Shown one piece after another: positions 41,301-52,469 of a stretch of 64,000 nucleotides of DNA. The position numbers were made by a program, and so were the translations under genes. A model generated the notes under the pieces. It had not been told where the DNA came from. It ran no database searches and was given only the letters and a program-made list of their open reading frames with translations. The stretch comes from Pseudomonadota bacterium (lineage in GTDB: Bacteria; Pseudomonadota; Alphaproteobacteria; G022571365). The DNA is taken from assembly GCA_022571365.1 (NCBI GenBank), contig JACZXZ010000001.1, forward strand, positions 39,534 through 103,533, read 5' to 3'. The number at the start of each line of letters is the position of its first letter. Position 1 is the stretch's first letter.

Positions 41301-41762
41301 ATGCGCTGCCCGTTCTGTGGTCATGACGATACCCAAGTCAAAGACTCGCGGCCGACCGAGGACAACACGGCGATCCGCCGCCGGCGGTTCTGTCCCGATT
41401 GCGGCGCGCGGTTCACTACTTTTGAGCGCGTTCAACTGCGCGAGCTGACGGTTATCAAGAAGGGGGGGAAGCGCCAGCGGTTCGATCGCGACAAACTGGC
41501 GCGCTCGATCCAGATCGCCCTGCGTAAACGCCCGGTTCCGGAAGAGCGCGTCGAGAGGATCATCAACGGCATCGTACGGCAGCTCGAAAGCTCGGGCGCA
41601 AGCGAGATTCCCTCCGAGGTGATTGGCGAGATGGTGATGGACACCCTCGCCAATCTCGACCAGGTTGCCTATGTGCGGTTCGCGTCGGTCTACCGCAACT
41701 TCCGCGAAGCCAAGGACTTCGAGGACTTCGTGGGTCAGCTGAGTGGCCGAGACGAAGACTGA
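41301..41762 (+). CDS. nrdR: Transcriptional repressor NrdR
   Basis: [42 protein letters not shown]. Confidence 0.97.
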   Translation: MRCPFCGHDDTQVKDSRPTEDNTAIRRRRFCPDCGARFTTFERVQLRELTVIKKGGKRQRFDRDKLARSIQIALRKRPVPEERVERIINGIVRQLESSGASEIPSEVIGEMVMDTLANLDQVAYVRFASVYRNFREAKDFEDFVGQLSGRDED

Positions 41763-42864
41763 TCCCGCCGATCTTGCTCATATGCGGGCGGCGCTGGGCT
41801 TGGCCCGGCGTGGCCTGGGCAATGTCTGGCCCAACCCGGCCGTCGGCTGCATCCTGATGCGGGACGGGCGGGTGGCGGGCCGGGGCTGGACCCAGCCGGG
41901 CGGCAGGCCCCATGCCGAGGCCGAGGCCCTTGGCCGGGCCGGGCAAAACGCGCGCGGCGCCACCGCCTATATCACCCTCGAGCCATGCAGCCACCAGGGC
42001 CAGACGGCGCCCTGCGTGGAGGCTTTGCTCGCGGCCGGCATCGCCCGCGCGGTGATCGCCTGCCAAGACCCCGATCCACGGGTCTCGGGCCGCGGCATCA
42101 CGCGGCTCGGCGACGGCGGTGTCGAGGTGACGACCGGGCCGTGCGCGGCCGAGGCCGAAGAGGTCAACGCCGGATTCTTCCTGCGCGTGCGCGCGAACCG
42201 GCCCCTGGTCACGCTCAAGGTGGCGACGAGCCTGGACGGCCGTATCGCCCTCCATGACGGCGAGAGCAAGTGGATCACCGGCGAGACCGCCCGGGCCTGG
42301 GCGCACCGCCTGCGCGCCTGCCACGACGCGGTCATGGTCGGGATCGGCACGGCGCTGGCCGACGATCCGAAACTGACCTGCCGCCTGCCCGGGCTCGCCC
42401 ATCGCTCGCCCGTGCGCGTCGTCGTCGACAGCCGCCTGCGTCTTCCCCTGTCGAGCCAGGTCGTGGCCGGCGCGCGGGAGCCGCCGACCTGGCTGATCAC
42501 CCGGAGCGACGGCGACGAGCGGCGCCGCCGGGCCTATGCCAAGCGCGGCGTCGAGGTGATCGCGATCGACGCCGATGATCATCTCCCCATGCTCAAAGTG
42601 GTGCAGGAGCTCGGGCGGCGTGGCGTCACCCGCCTGCTGGTCGAGGGCGGAAGCCAAATCGCCGCCGCGCTTCTCCGCCAGGGCTTGGTTGACCGCCTCG
42701 CCTGGTTTCGGGCGCCGCGGCTCATCGGCGGCGACGGCGTTGCGGCGGCCGCCGCCTTCGGCGTCGACCGGCTCGAGGACATGGCGCGCTTCGAGCGCAT
42801 CTCGGTCGTCCGCGCCGGCGAGGATATTCTGGAAACCTACCGGCGGAAACCTACCGGCGGCTGA
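41743..42864 (+). CDS. ribD: Riboflavin biosynthesis deaminase/reductase RibD
   Basis: [36 protein letters not shown]-terminal reductase domain. Confidence 0.95.
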   Translation: MAETKTDPADLAHMRAALGLARRGLGNVWPNPAVGCILMRDGRVAGRGWTQPGGRPHAEAEALGRAGQNARGATAYITLEPCSHQGQTAPCVEALLAAGIARAVIACQDPDPRVSGRGITRLGDGGVEVTTGPCAAEAEEVNAGFFLRVRANRPLVTLKVATSLDGRIALHDGESKWITGETARAWAHRLRACHDAVMVGIGTALADDPKLTCRLPGLAHRSPVRVVVDSRLRLPLSSQVVAGAREPPTWLITRSDGDERRRRAYAKRGVEVIAIDADDHLPMLKVVQELGRRGVTRLLVEGGSQIAAALLRQGLVDRLAWFRAPRLIGGDGVAAAAAFGVDRLEDMARFERISVVRAGEDILETYRRKPTGG

Positions 42865-42929
42865 CCTAGGGCGGGCCCGCTGTCCGCCGCGACCGTCCCG
42901 GACGCCGCCGCCAACGAGAATTTGCAACA

Positions 42930-44180
42930 ATGCCTCACCAACACGCCCTCATCCTTCTGCGCTTCATCATCGTCGGCGTCATCGCCGGCATATTCTCGGG
43001 CTGGTACTGGGGCGAGGCGATGGTTGAGATCGCCTGGCTCGGCAAACTGTTCCTGAACGCGCTCAAGATGATGATCATCCCGCTCATCTTGGCGGCGGTC
43101 ATCAGCGGCGTCGCCGCTCTCGGGGACATCCGCAAGCTGGGCCGCACCGGCGGGATCACCCTGGTCTATTACCTCATCACCACGGCCATCGCGGTGTTGA
43201 TCGGGCTGGTGATGGTCAACCTCATCCAGCCGGGGGTGGGCCTGAATATCGAATCGGCCGGGTTATCGGAAAGCATCGCGGCCAAGCAGGACATCGGTGT
43301 CAGCGACATCCTGCTTTCCATGGTTTCGCCCAACCTCGTGGCTTCCGCCGCGGAGATGCAACTCCTGCCGCTGATTCTCTTCGCCATCGTGTTTTCCGCC
43401 GCCCTCACGACGCTGGGAAGGACCGGCGAGCACGTCATTCTGTTTTTCAACGGCGTCAACCAAGCCATGATGAAGCTCGTCACCTGGCTCATGTACTTCG
43501 CGCCGGTGGGCATCTTCGCCCTGATCGCGGGCCGGCTGGGCCAGGCCGGCGGCGGGGACGCGTTTCTCAACGAAATTCAGGCGGTTGGCTTGTACATCGG
43601 AACCGTGCTCAGCGGCCTGGCCATCCATTTTGTCGTGCTCTTCTCGATCCTGTTTTTCATCGGAGGGCGAGGGACGGACTACCTGGTCGGGATGCTGCGC
43701 GCCCTCCTCACGGCCTTCGGCACGGCCAGCTCGTCGGCCACCCTGCCGCTCACCATGGAGTGCGCGCGGGAAAACAAGGTCGACGAACGCGCCGTCCGAT
43801 TCGTCCTGCCACTGGGCAGCACGGTGAACATGGACGGCACGGCGCTCTACGAGGCCGTCGCCGTGATGTTCATCGCCCAGGCTTACGGGATAGAACTGGG
43901 GCTCGGGCCGCAGATCATCATCCTGGTGACGGCCACCATGGCCGCCATAGGCGCCGCCGGAATCCCCGAAGCCGGGCTGGTCACGATGGTGATCGTTTTA
44001 AACGCGGTGGGGCTGCCACTGGAAGGCATCGGGCTCCTGCTGTCCGTGGACTGGTTCCTCGACCGCTTCCGCACCTCAGTCAACGTGTGGGGTGATTCGG
44101 TCGGGGCGACGGTGGTTCACCGCTTTCTGCCTGGCGAGGGCAAGCACGGGATAGTGGAAACTGACCGCCGCCGGTCTTAA
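42930..44180 (+). CDS. Dicarboxylate/amino acid:cation symporter (DAACS family)
   Basis: FGTASSSATLPLTMECARENKVDERAVRFVLPLGSTVNMDGTALYEAVAVMFIAQ signature. Confidence 0.95.
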   Translation: MPHQHALILLRFIIVGVIAGIFSGWYWGEAMVEIAWLGKLFLNALKMMIIPLILAAVISGVAALGDIRKLGRTGGITLVYYLITTAIAVLIGLVMVNLIQPGVGLNIESAGLSESIAAKQDIGVSDILLSMVSPNLVASAAEMQLLPLILFAIVFSAALTTLGRTGEHVILFFNGVNQAMMKLVTWLMYFAPVGIFALIAGRLGQAGGGDAFLNEIQAVGLYIGTVLSGLAIHFVVLFSILFFIGGRGTDYLVGMLRALLTAFGTASSSATLPLTMECARENKVDERAVRFVLPLGSTVNMDGTALYEAVAVMFIAQAYGIELGLGPQIIILVTATMAAIGAAGIPEAGLVTMVIVLNAVGLPLEGIGLLLSVDWFLDRFRTSVNVWGDSVGATVVHRFLPGEGKHGIVETDRRRS

Positions 44181-44190
44181 GTTTAAGGCT

Positions 44191-44784
44191 ATGTTTACGG
44201 GAATCATCACCGATCTCGGCAACGTACGCGCGATTGAGCCCGGCGCCGACACCCGGTTCGTTTTCAACACCGGTTACGATACCGATGACATCGCCATCGG
44301 CGCCTCGATCGCCTGCTCCGGTGTCTGCCTGACCGCGGTCGACAAGGGGCCGGGATGGTTCGCGGTCGAGGCCTCGGCGGAGACCCTCGACCGGACAACG
44401 CTCGGCGGCTGGCGCGTCGGCTCGCCGGTCAACTTCGAACGGGCGCTCAAGCTGGGTGGCGAGCTCGGCGGCCATATGATGATGGGCCATGTGGACGACG
44501 TCGCCGAAATCGTGAGCCGCATCCCGGAGGGCGGCAGCCTGCGCTATGTTTTCGAGGTGCCCGAGGGGCTCCAGCGTTTCATCGCGCCCAAGGGGTCGAT
44601 CGGGCTCGACGGCGTTTCGCTCACCGTGAACGAGGTGGACGGCGCGCGTTTCGGCGCTAACATCATCGATCACACCTGCGGCCACACGAGTTTCGGGAAC
44701 GCGCGGATCGGTGACAAGGTGAACCTGGAAGTGGACGTCATCGCGCGCTATCTTGCGCGGCTTGTTGACAAGGAGCAGGCATGA
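44191..44784 (+). CDS. ribE: Riboflavin synthase alpha subunit
   Basis: MFTGIITDLGNV..., tandem lumazine-binding repeats (ACSGVCLTAV; SIGLDGVSLTVNEV). Confidence 0.95.
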   Translation: MFTGIITDLGNVRAIEPGADTRFVFNTGYDTDDIAIGASIACSGVCLTAVDKGPGWFAVEASAETLDRTTLGGWRVGSPVNFERALKLGGELGGHMMMGHVDDVAEIVSRIPEGGSLRYVFEVPEGLQRFIAPKGSIGLDGVSLTVNEVDGARFGANIIDHTCGHTSFGNARIGDKVNLEVDVIARYLARLVDKEQA

Positions 44785-44787
44785 CCG

Positions 44788-45906
44788 ATGAGCTATAAAG
44801 AAGTTGTCGCGCCCATCGAGGAGGCCATCGAGGAGGCCCGCAACGGCCGGATGATCATCGTGGTCGATGACGAAAACCGGGAGAACGAGGGCGACCTGGT
44901 CATCCCCGCCCAGATGGCGACCCCGGAGGTGATCAACTTCATGGCCAAGTACGGGCGCGGGCTGATCTGTCTGGCGCTGCCGCGGGAGCGAATCGAAAAA
45001 CTCGGCCTGTCGCTCATGACCCCAGACAATCGGTCGCGCCATCAGACCGCGTTCACCGTGTCGATCGAGGCGCGCGAGGGCATCACCACCGGAATCTCCG
45101 CGCCCGACCGGGCCCGGACCATCGCCATCGCCATCGATCCCACGAAGGGCAAGGATGATATCGTCAGCCCCGGCCACGTCTTCCCCCTGATCGCCCGGGA
45201 TGGCGGGGTCCTGGTGCGCGCCGGCCATACCGAGGCGGCCGTGGACGTCGCGCGCCTGGCCGGTTTCAATCCATCCGGTGTGATCTGTGAGATCATGAAG
45301 GACGACGGCACCATGGCGCGGCTGCCGGACCTTGTGGATTTCGCCAAGCTCCATGGCCTCAAGATTGCCACGATCGCCGATTTCATCGCCTACCGCCGCC
45401 GTCACGACCGCATCGTGGAACGCCTCGTCGAATCAGAGCTCGATAGCCGCTTTAGCGGGAAGTTCCACATGATCGTCTACGTCAACAAGGCGACCTACGC
45501 CGAACATGTGGCGCTGGTGAAAGGCGACATTGACGGACCCGGCCCGGTGCTCGTCCGGATGCATGCCTTCAATGTGCTTACCGACGTGCTCGGCGACCGC
45601 AGCGCCGGGCGCGGTTACGAGTTGCAGACCGCCATGCAGATGATCGGCGAGGAGGGCCGCGGCATCGTGGTGCTGATCCGCGAGCCGATGCCGACCAGTC
45701 TTTCCGACCGCGTCCGCGCGCAAGTGGGGGATCAGACCCAACCCGTCCCGGGACTCAGGGACTATGGCGTCGGGGCCCAGATTTTGCTCGATCTCGGCGT
45801 CAGGGACATGATCTTGTTGTCGAACACCAAGCGAGCCATCGTCGGACTCGAGGGCTATGGGCTTAGCGTGGTCGAACGGCGGCCGATACCGCCCCCGAAG
45901 GGTTAG
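44788..45906 (+). CDS. ribBA: Bifunctional DHBP synthase/GTP cyclohydrolase II-like RibBA
   Basis: MIIVVDDENRENEGDLVIPA, DGGVLVRAGHTEAAVD; C-terminal RibA-like domain. Confidence 0.94.
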   Translation: MSYKEVVAPIEEAIEEARNGRMIIVVDDENRENEGDLVIPAQMATPEVINFMAKYGRGLICLALPRERIEKLGLSLMTPDNRSRHQTAFTVSIEAREGITTGISAPDRARTIAIAIDPTKGKDDIVSPGHVFPLIARDGGVLVRAGHTEAAVDVARLAGFNPSGVICEIMKDDGTMARLPDLVDFAKLHGLKIATIADFIAYRRRHDRIVERLVESELDSRFSGKFHMIVYVNKATYAEHVALVKGDIDGPGPVLVRMHAFNVLTDVLGDRSAGRGYELQTAMQMIGEEGRGIVVLIREPMPTSLSDRVRAQVGDQTQPVPGLRDYGVGAQILLDLGVRDMILLSNTKRAIVGLEGYGLSVVERRPIPPPKG

Positions 45907-46383
45907 ATGGCGACGGCCCCTCACGTCATGATCGTCGAGGCGCGATACTACGAAGAGATTGTCGACGAACTGGTGCGCGGCGCGGTCCAGGCGCTGGAAG
46001 GGGCGGGCGCCACGTACGAGCGGTTCACCGTGCCGGGCGCCTTCGAGATTCCGGCCGCCATCCGCTTTGCCATCCGCGCGCGGGATTCCGACCCGGCAGG
46101 TTCCACGGCAGGTTCGCGGTTCGACGCCTACCTGGCCCTTGGCTGCGTGATTCGCGGGGAGACCAGCCACTACGATTATATCTGCCGGGAAAGCGCCCGC
46201 GCGCTGCAGGATCTGGCATGCCAGCACAGCCTGGCCCTGGGTTACGGCATCTTGACCGTGGAAAACCGGGAACAAGCCCGGGTCCGGGCCGCCGTGGATG
46301 AGAGAAACAAAGGCGGCGAGGCGGCGCGCGCCTGTCTGCGTATGGTCGAGCTGAAGCGCCACTTCCATCTCTTTCCCGGATAA
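45907..46383 (+). CDS. ribH: 6,7-dimethyl-8-ribityllumazine synthase
   Basis: VPGAFEIPAAI, ALGCVIRGETSHYDYI. Confidence 0.95.
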   Translation: MATAPHVMIVEARYYEEIVDELVRGAVQALEGAGATYERFTVPGAFEIPAAIRFAIRARDSDPAGSTAGSRFDAYLALGCVIRGETSHYDYICRESARALQDLACQHSLALGYGILTVENREQARVRAAVDERNKGGEAARACLRMVELKRHFHLFPG

Positions 46384-46391
46384 CCGGGGGG

Positions 46392-46904
46392 TTGACGGCG
46401 ATGGCCGGCGGCACCCGGAAGGCTTCGGCCACGGCACGGCGCCGGGCCGCGCGTCTGGCGGCGGTGCAGGCGCTGTACCAGATCGAGCTGACCTCCGACC
46501 CGGCCGACGCGGTGGCGCGGAAATTCCTCGAACATCGACTCGGCCGGGAGCGCGATGACGAGATCGAGGCCGATCAGAGCCTGTTCGCCGATATCGTGCA
46601 GGGCGTGGCGTCGCGGCGCCGGGAGCTCGACGCGTTGATCGCCTCGGTCCTGGTTGAGGGTTGGACGGTCGAGCGGCTGGAACTGGTCCTCAAGCTGATT
46701 CTGAGAGCCGGCGCCTACGAGCTTCAGGCTCGGCCCGACGTGCCGGCGCGGGTCTGCATCACCGAATATGTCGACCTCGCCCACGCGTTCTTTGACGGCA
46801 AGGAGCCCGGTCTCACGAACGGCGTGCTCGACCATCTGGCGCGTATGCTTCGGCCGGACGAGATGGGATTGTTGAAGCGTGAGCGGCAGAAAACCACCGG
46901 GTGA
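46392..46904 (+). CDS. nusB: Transcription antitermination protein NusB
   Basis: ARRAARLAAVQALYQIE, LRAGAYEL...EYVDLAHAFFDGKEPGLTNGVLDHLAR. Confidence 0.93.
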   Translation: MTAMAGGTRKASATARRRAARLAAVQALYQIELTSDPADAVARKFLEHRLGRERDDEIEADQSLFADIVQGVASRRRELDALIASVLVEGWTVERLELVLKLILRAGAYELQARPDVPARVCITEYVDLAHAFFDGKEPGLTNGVLDHLARMLRPDEMGLLKRERQKTTG

Positions 46905-47868
46905 GTTCGCGCTCATCGCGCGCTACTTCGCACCGCTTGCCAAAGGCTATCCCGGCGCCCTGGATCTCACCGACGACGCCGCGCTGGTCGAGGTCGATCC
47001 GGGCTGCCGGCTGGTCGTGACCGCGGACGCATTGGTGGCCGGCGTCCATTTCCTCGCCGACGATCCGCCCGATCTGGTTGCCAAGAAGGCGCTCCGGGTC
47101 AGCCTCTCCGATCTTGCCGCCATGGGTGCGCGCCCGTTCGCCTACATGTTGACCGTGGTCCTGCCGACCGATACGGCCGCCGACTGGCTCGAGCGCTTTG
47201 TCGCCGGATTGGCGGCGGACCAGGAGACGTTCGGCCTCTCGCTCATCGGCGGCGACACGGTTGCCGCCGCCGGGCCGGTGAGCCTGTCGGTGACCGCCCT
47301 GGGACAGGTCCCGGTGGGCGCGGAGCTTCGTCGCTCGGCGGCGCAGGCCGGAGACGCCGTGTTTATCTCCGGCACCGTTGGCGACGCCGCCCTCGGGCTC
47401 CGGATCCTGCGCGGAGAGGTGGGCGGGCTGGCGTCCGCCGAGCGCGACCACCTGGTCCGGCGCTATCGGCTACCCGAGCCGCGCCTGAACTTGGGAAGCC
47501 GTCTCGCCGGCCTCGCCCGGGCGGCGATCGATGTCTCCGACGGGCTTGTCGCCGATCTCGGTCACATCTGCACCGCTTCGGGCCTGGCGGCCGTGATCGA
47601 AGCCGCGCAACTTCCCCTGTCGGCCGCCGCGCGGACTGCGCTGGAGCGGGATCCAGGGCTCATGAAGGTGGTGCTCACCGGCGGCGACGACAACGAGTTG
47701 CTGTTCACCGTTCCCGAAGACGACAGGGACAGGGTGCGGGCGCTCGCCGACGAGATCGGACTGAAGCTGACCCAAATCGGCGGCATCGTCGAGGGGTCCG
47801 GCGTCAAGGTCGTCGATGAAGCCGGGGCGGAGATCGCTCTCGGGCAAGGCGGCTGGCGGCACTTCTGA
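46879..47868 (+). CDS. thiL: Thiamine-phosphate kinase
   Basis: GEFALIARYFAPL...DDAALVEV, AAMGARPFAYMLTVVLP, IGGDTVAA; overlaps nusB. Confidence 0.94.
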   Translation: MSGRKPPGEFALIARYFAPLAKGYPGALDLTDDAALVEVDPGCRLVVTADALVAGVHFLADDPPDLVAKKALRVSLSDLAAMGARPFAYMLTVVLPTDTAADWLERFVAGLAADQETFGLSLIGGDTVAAAGPVSLSVTALGQVPVGAELRRSAAQAGDAVFISGTVGDAALGLRILRGEVGGLASAERDHLVRRYRLPEPRLNLGSRLAGLARAAIDVSDGLVADLGHICTASGLAAVIEAAQLPLSAAARTALERDPGLMKVVLTGGDDNELLFTVPEDDRDRVRALADEIGLKLTQIGGIVEGSGVKVVDEAGAEIALGQGGWRHF

Positions 47869-48156
47869 ATCGCGGCGCCCTTAGCCTTCGCACGAGCTTC
47901 ACCAACTGAGGAAGAAACAGTCGGTCGCCCAAAGCAGTCGGCGCCCGCGGCCACGGCCTTGAGGAGTTCCCGGAGCCGTTGGCTCCCGTCTCGCTAACGC
48001 GCCAAGCTTAGGGGCGCCGCCCCGGGCCACGCATTGGTTGCGTTCGGCTGCGGGTTCTGGCATTTTCCGCGCGCCTTTCCCACCGCTTAGACAGCGGAAC
48101 CTGGGCGTCCTTCCGGCCAGGGTCCTTGGCGCGTAGTTTCAAAGGGGTCTCCGTTG

Positions 48157-50235
48157 ATGTCCGAATGGTCCTGGTTCATTCTGGCCTCAGGCGTGCTGGC
48201 GCTCCTCTACGGGGCGGTCGCCAGCCGTCAGGTTCTGGCGGCGAGCGCCGGCTCGGAACGCATGCAGGAGATCGCCGCCGCGATTCAGGAGGGCGCGCGC
48301 GCCTATCTCAACCGCCAGTACCGGACCATCGCGCTGGTCGGCATCGCGATCGGCGTGCTGCTCGGAATCCTGTTGGGACTCTACGTCGCCGTCGGCTACT
48401 TCATCGGCGCGATCCTGTCCGCCGCCGCCGGCTATATCGGCATGAACGTGTCGGTGCGGGCCAATGTGCGGACCGCGGAGGCCGCCCGCTCCGGCTTGAA
48501 ACCGGCGCTCGCCATCTCCTTCAAGGCGGGCACCGTGACCGGCATGCTGGTGGTCGGCCTCGGCTTGCTGGGCGTTTCCGCGTATTACATGATCCTGCGC
48601 GGCCTCGGGATGGAGCTGCGCCCGATCCTCGAGGCGCTGATGGCGCTGGGCTTCGGCGGTTCGCTGATCTCGATCTTCGCCCGCCTGGGCGGCGGCATCT
48701 TCACCAAGGGGGCGGATGTGGGCGCCGACCTGGTCGGCAAGATCGAGGCCGGCATTCCCGAGGACGATCCGCGCAACCCGGCGGTGATCGCCGACAACGT
48801 CGGCGACAATGTCGGCGACTGCGCCGGCATGGCCGCCGACCTGTTCGAGACCTACGCCGTGACCATGGTCGTGACCATGCTGCTCGCGGCCCTGTTCTTT
48901 GAGGGCGCCCTTCAGGAAAAAATGATGCTCTATCCGCTGGCGATCGGGGCGGTGTGCATCATCGGCTCGATCGTGGGGATCTTCTTCGTCCGCCTCGGCG
49001 CCGACGAAAAGATCATGAAGGCGCTGTACAAGGGATTCATCGCCAGCGCCGCGATCTCGGCGGTGCTGGTCGCCTTCGTGACCTGGAACATGCTGGGCTT
49101 CACCGACGAATACCGGATCGGCGAGCGGGTCTTTCAGGGACGCCACCTGTTGTACTGCGGGCTGGTCGGCCTCGCCGTCACCGGCCTTTTGATCTGGATC
49201 ACCGAGTACTACACCGGCACCCACCACCGTCCGGTGAGAAGCATCGCCCAGTCGTCGACCACCGGGCATGCCACCAACATCATCCAAGGCCTGGCGGTGT
49301 CGATGGAGGCAACCGCCCTGCCGGTGATCGTGATCTCAGCCGGCATCATCGTCGCCTATCTCAATGCCGGCCTGTTCGGCATTGCCATCGCCGCCACGAC
49401 CATGCTGGCGCTGGCCGGCGTGGTGGTCGCGCTCGACGCTTACGGCCCGGTGACGGACAACGCGGGCGGCATCGCCAAGATGGCGGATATGCCCGAGGAC
49501 GTCCGCAACATCACCGACGCGCTCGACACCGTGGGCAACACCACCAAGGCGGTGACCAAGGGCTATGCCATCGGCTCGGCCGGCTTCGCCGCCCTGGTGC
49601 TGTTCGGCGCCTATACCGAGGACCTCAAGCATTACTTTCCGGAGGTCGAGACCACGTTCCGCCTGCAGGACCCCTTTGTCGTGATCGGTTTGTTCATCGG
49701 GGGGCTGTTGCCCTACCTGTTCAGCTCGCTCGCGATGAGGGCGGTCGGCCGTGCCGGCGGCCTGGTGGTGTTGGAGGTGCGCCGTCAGTTCAGGGAGATT
49801 AAGGGAATCATGGAGGGCACCGCCAAGCCCGAATACGGCCGTGCCGTCGATCTTTTGACCAGGTTGGCGATCAAGGAAATGATCGTGCCGTCGATGCTGC
49901 CGGTGCTGGCGCCGCCCGTTCTCTACGTCATCGTTCGCGTGATCGCCGGCCAGGCCGCCGCCTTCACGGCGGTCGGCGCCATGTTGCTGGGCGCCATCGT
50001 CACCGGTCTGTTCGTCGCCATCTCGATGACCTCGGGCGGCGGCGCCTGGGACAACGCCAAGAAGCTCATCGAGGATGGCAGCCATGGGGGCAAGGGATCG
50101 GAGGCGCACAAGGCCGCGGTCACCGGCGATACGGTGGGCGATCCCTACAAGGACACCGCCGGTCCGGCCATCAACCCGATGATCAAGATTATCAACATCG
50201 TTGCCATTCTGGGTCTGGCCATCCTGGCGGCGTAA
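48157..50235 (+). CDS. hppA: H+-translocating membrane pyrophosphatase, K+-independent type
   Basis: [73 protein letters not shown] (Lys at the K+-dependence position). Confidence 0.96.
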   Translation: MSEWSWFILASGVLALLYGAVASRQVLAASAGSERMQEIAAAIQEGARAYLNRQYRTIALVGIAIGVLLGILLGLYVAVGYFIGAILSAAAGYIGMNVSVRANVRTAEAARSGLKPALAISFKAGTVTGMLVVGLGLLGVSAYYMILRGLGMELRPILEALMALGFGGSLISIFARLGGGIFTKGADVGADLVGKIEAGIPEDDPRNPAVIADNVGDNVGDCAGMAADLFETYAVTMVVTMLLAALFFEGALQEKMMLYPLAIGAVCIIGSIVGIFFVRLGADEKIMKALYKGFIASAAISAVLVAFVTWNMLGFTDEYRIGERVFQGRHLLYCGLVGLAVTGLLIWITEYYTGTHHRPVRSIAQSSTTGHATNIIQGLAVSMEATALPVIVISAGIIVAYLNAGLFGIAIAATTMLALAGVVVALDAYGPVTDNAGGIAKMADMPEDVRNITDALDTVGNTTKAVTKGYAIGSAGFAALVLFGAYTEDLKHYFPEVETTFRLQDPFVVIGLFIGGLLPYLFSSLAMRAVGRAGGLVVLEVRRQFREIKGIMEGTAKPEYGRAVDLLTRLAIKEMIVPSMLPVLAPPVLYVIVRVIAGQAAAFTAVGAMLLGAIVTGLFVAISMTSGGGAWDNAKKLIEDGSHGGKGSEAHKAAVTGDTVGDPYKDTAGPAINPMIKIINIVAILGLAILAA

Positions 50236-50322
50236 TCCACGGGATCATTCGCCGCCCGATAAGGCGCGACGGGTGGACGCCGGGCCTTGACGGGTGAACT
50301 TGGGGCGCGCCGCGGGCGGGCG

Positions 50323-50784
50323 CTATCTGTTAAAGGGATCTCTGGTGTAGAAGTTGCCGAAATTGTCGATGAGCTGCTGGAAAAAGGTCAGCTCCCTGCC
50401 TCTGGTGGGCGTGGTCCGGTCGATCATCTCGAGCGTCTGGCCGTCCTCAAGGTTGTAATGGCGGATATTCTTGACGAGTCCCCCGTCGTCGAACTCGATG
50501 ATGACAACCTGCTGATCGAGGATTTCCGGCTCGAAGAAAGCAAAGCTCTTGGTCTGTTTGCTGATGTAGTACCAAGTCTTGTTGTCGAAGGTGGCGATGC
50601 TCGACGGCGTGCCCAGGAGATCGATGACCTCCTCCTCGCTGTATATGCCCGGCTGGATTTCGGCGAGCAGCTCGGGATCCGGGAGGTTGCCACGCGTTTC
50701 GACCGGCAGTGAACAGGCGGCAAGCATCCCGGTGATCGCGCCCACGGCTAGGAATATGGTAAGATGGCTGGTCCGGTTTGACAT
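50323..50784 (-). CDS. bamE: Outer membrane assembly lipoprotein BamE/SmpA
   Basis: Lipobox LAAC; IQPGIYSEEEVIDLLGTPSSIATFDNKTWYYIS; start at 50784(c). Confidence 0.85.
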   Translation of the reverse strand: MSNRTSHLTIFLAVGAITGMLAACSLPVETRGNLPDPELLAEIQPGIYSEEEVIDLLGTPSSIATFDNKTWYYISKQTKSFAFFEPEILDQQVVIIEFDDGGLVKNIRHYNLEDGQTLEMIDRTTPTRGRELTFFQQLIDNFGNFYTRDPFNR

Positions 50785-50920
50785 CGGCCGACGATTCACA
50801 ACTCCATCCTGTTTGATCCGTCGCCGGTTTGAAGCCGGTTCATCAAACGCCCATGTCTTGGCGAACGAACATGGCACCGATGGCCAAGACCTGTCAACCA
50901 GACCGTGCCCGGAAAACCCG

Positions 50921-51466
50921 GTGAGTCTGAGGAGCTTTTTCCGCCGCTCGACCGTTAAGGAAAGCGCCCACAAGCTGTATCTGAAGCTGGTCGGTCAGGC
51001 GCGCCGGCCGGAGTTCTATACGAGCTGCGGGGTGCCGGACACGCTGGACGGCCGGTTTGACATGATCGTGCTCCACGCTTTCCTGTTGATGGCTCGGTTG
51101 AAGCGCGACCGCGACGAGGCCGCGCCTCTGCGCCAGGCTCTGTTCGACGTCATGTTCGCCGACATGGACCGGAGTTTGCGCGAGATGGGGGTCGGCGATC
51201 TCGGCGTCGGCCGACGGGTCAAGGCCATGGTCAGGGGCTTCTATGGCCGTCTCGCCGCCTACGAATCGAGCCTCTCCGCCGACGATGATACCGCGCTCGC
51301 GGCGGCGCTCAGGCGCAATTTGTATGGCACCGTCCAGCCTGAGATCGCACATCCCGCCCGGATGGCTCATTATGTCCGGCGCGAGGCCGCATCGCTTGCC
51401 CGCCAGGACCTCGAGGATCTACTTGCGGGGCAGGTCACGTTTGGGCCGCCGCCGGCCGGAACTTAA
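50921..51466 (+). CDS. Ubiquinol-cytochrome c chaperone family protein
   Basis: LYLKLVGQARRPEFYTSCGVPDTLDGRFDMIVLHAFLLMARL; GTG at 50921. Confidence 0.88.
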   Translation: MSLRSFFRRSTVKESAHKLYLKLVGQARRPEFYTSCGVPDTLDGRFDMIVLHAFLLMARLKRDRDEAAPLRQALFDVMFADMDRSLREMGVGDLGVGRRVKAMVRGFYGRLAAYESSLSADDDTALAAALRRNLYGTVQPEIAHPARMAHYVRREAASLARQDLEDLLAGQVTFGPPPAGT

Positions 51467-51617
51467 GCGCGCCCGGCCGTGAGTCGCCCACACCAGGCGT
51501 TGCCGTTGACCGGTTCCGCCCGGGGCTTGTATGCTTGGCTCGGACCACAGGGACGAGTCGTTCCAGAGAGACTCGACGGCGCGACCCTTCTGGTCAAGCG
51601 CTTGCACGGTGAAAAAC

Positions 51618-52163
51618 ATGCTCGATCGGCAAGCTGCATTTTCACGCATCATCGCCACCGACGGCCTGGATGCGAGCGGCGTGGTGCATGAAATCGAGGC
51701 CAGCGTCGATGAGCGGACGGCTCTTGCCCGGCGTTTCGGGCTCAAGTCGCTCGACGGCTTGACCGCTACCGTGCAGCTTAAACCCGTTGGCGGCGGGATG
51801 GTGCGAGTCGACGGCAGATTCATGGCCGACGTCGTGCAGACCTGTGTGGTTACCCTGGAGCCCATTGCCGCCCATATCGCGGACTCCTTTACGGTCGACT
51901 ATTCCCCCGAGGTCGAAGACGGCTCGCACCGGGAGGTGATTATCGCACCGGACGCCGAGGACCCGCCGGAGCCGCTCGTCGACCGGAAGATCGATATCGG
52001 CGAGGCCGTCGCGCAACACCTGGCTCTGGTGCTGGATTCCTATCCGCGGGCGCCGGGGGCGACGATCGGGCCCACCGTGGGTGATCGGAGCGCAAAACCG
52101 GACAGCGCCGATGCATCCGGGCCATTCTCCGCCCTGGCGGCGCTGAAGAATCGACAGGGCTAG
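51618..52163 (+). CDS. yceD: DUF177/YceD family protein
   Basis: Position before rpmF; FMADVVQTCVVTLEPIAAHIADSFTVDYSPE. Confidence 0.85.
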   Translation: MLDRQAAFSRIIATDGLDASGVVHEIEASVDERTALARRFGLKSLDGLTATVQLKPVGGGMVRVDGRFMADVVQTCVVTLEPIAAHIADSFTVDYSPEVEDGSHREVIIAPDAEDPPEPLVDRKIDIGEAVAQHLALVLDSYPRAPGATIGPTVGDRSAKPDSADASGPFSALAALKNRQG

Positions 52164-52256
52164 GCTGGCAAGCCGCTTGTCGCGGATCGGATTTTTCGTT
52201 AAGTAACTCAATTACAACCTCCGCCCGATCACGACTTCCACCTGAGGCACAGAGAG

Positions 52257-52439
52257 ATGGCGGTTCCGAAGAAGAAAGTATCCATATCGCGCCGGAAGAA
52301 GCGCCGTTCGCATCACGCGCTCAGGCCGGCGGCCCACGTGGAATGTTCCAATTGCGGCGAGTTGAAGAGACCTCATCACCTGTGTCCCGCATGTGGTTAT
52401 TATAATGGCCGCGAGATCATCAAGGCGGGGGGCGCTTGA
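52257..52439 (+). CDS. rpmF: 50S ribosomal protein L32
   Basis: [22 protein letters not shown]...[12 protein letters not shown]. Confidence 0.97.
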   Translation: MAVPKKKVSISRRKKRRSHHALRPAAHVECSNCGELKRPHHLCPACGYYNGREIIKAGGA

Positions 52440-52469
52440 CCCTTCGATGGGCTTTCGGGAGCTGAGCGC

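Noticed and set aside
47869-48153. Structured RNA upstream of hppA
   Set aside because: A few short inverted repeats were seen (cggagccgttggctccc) but no convincing conserved fold could be assigned by eye
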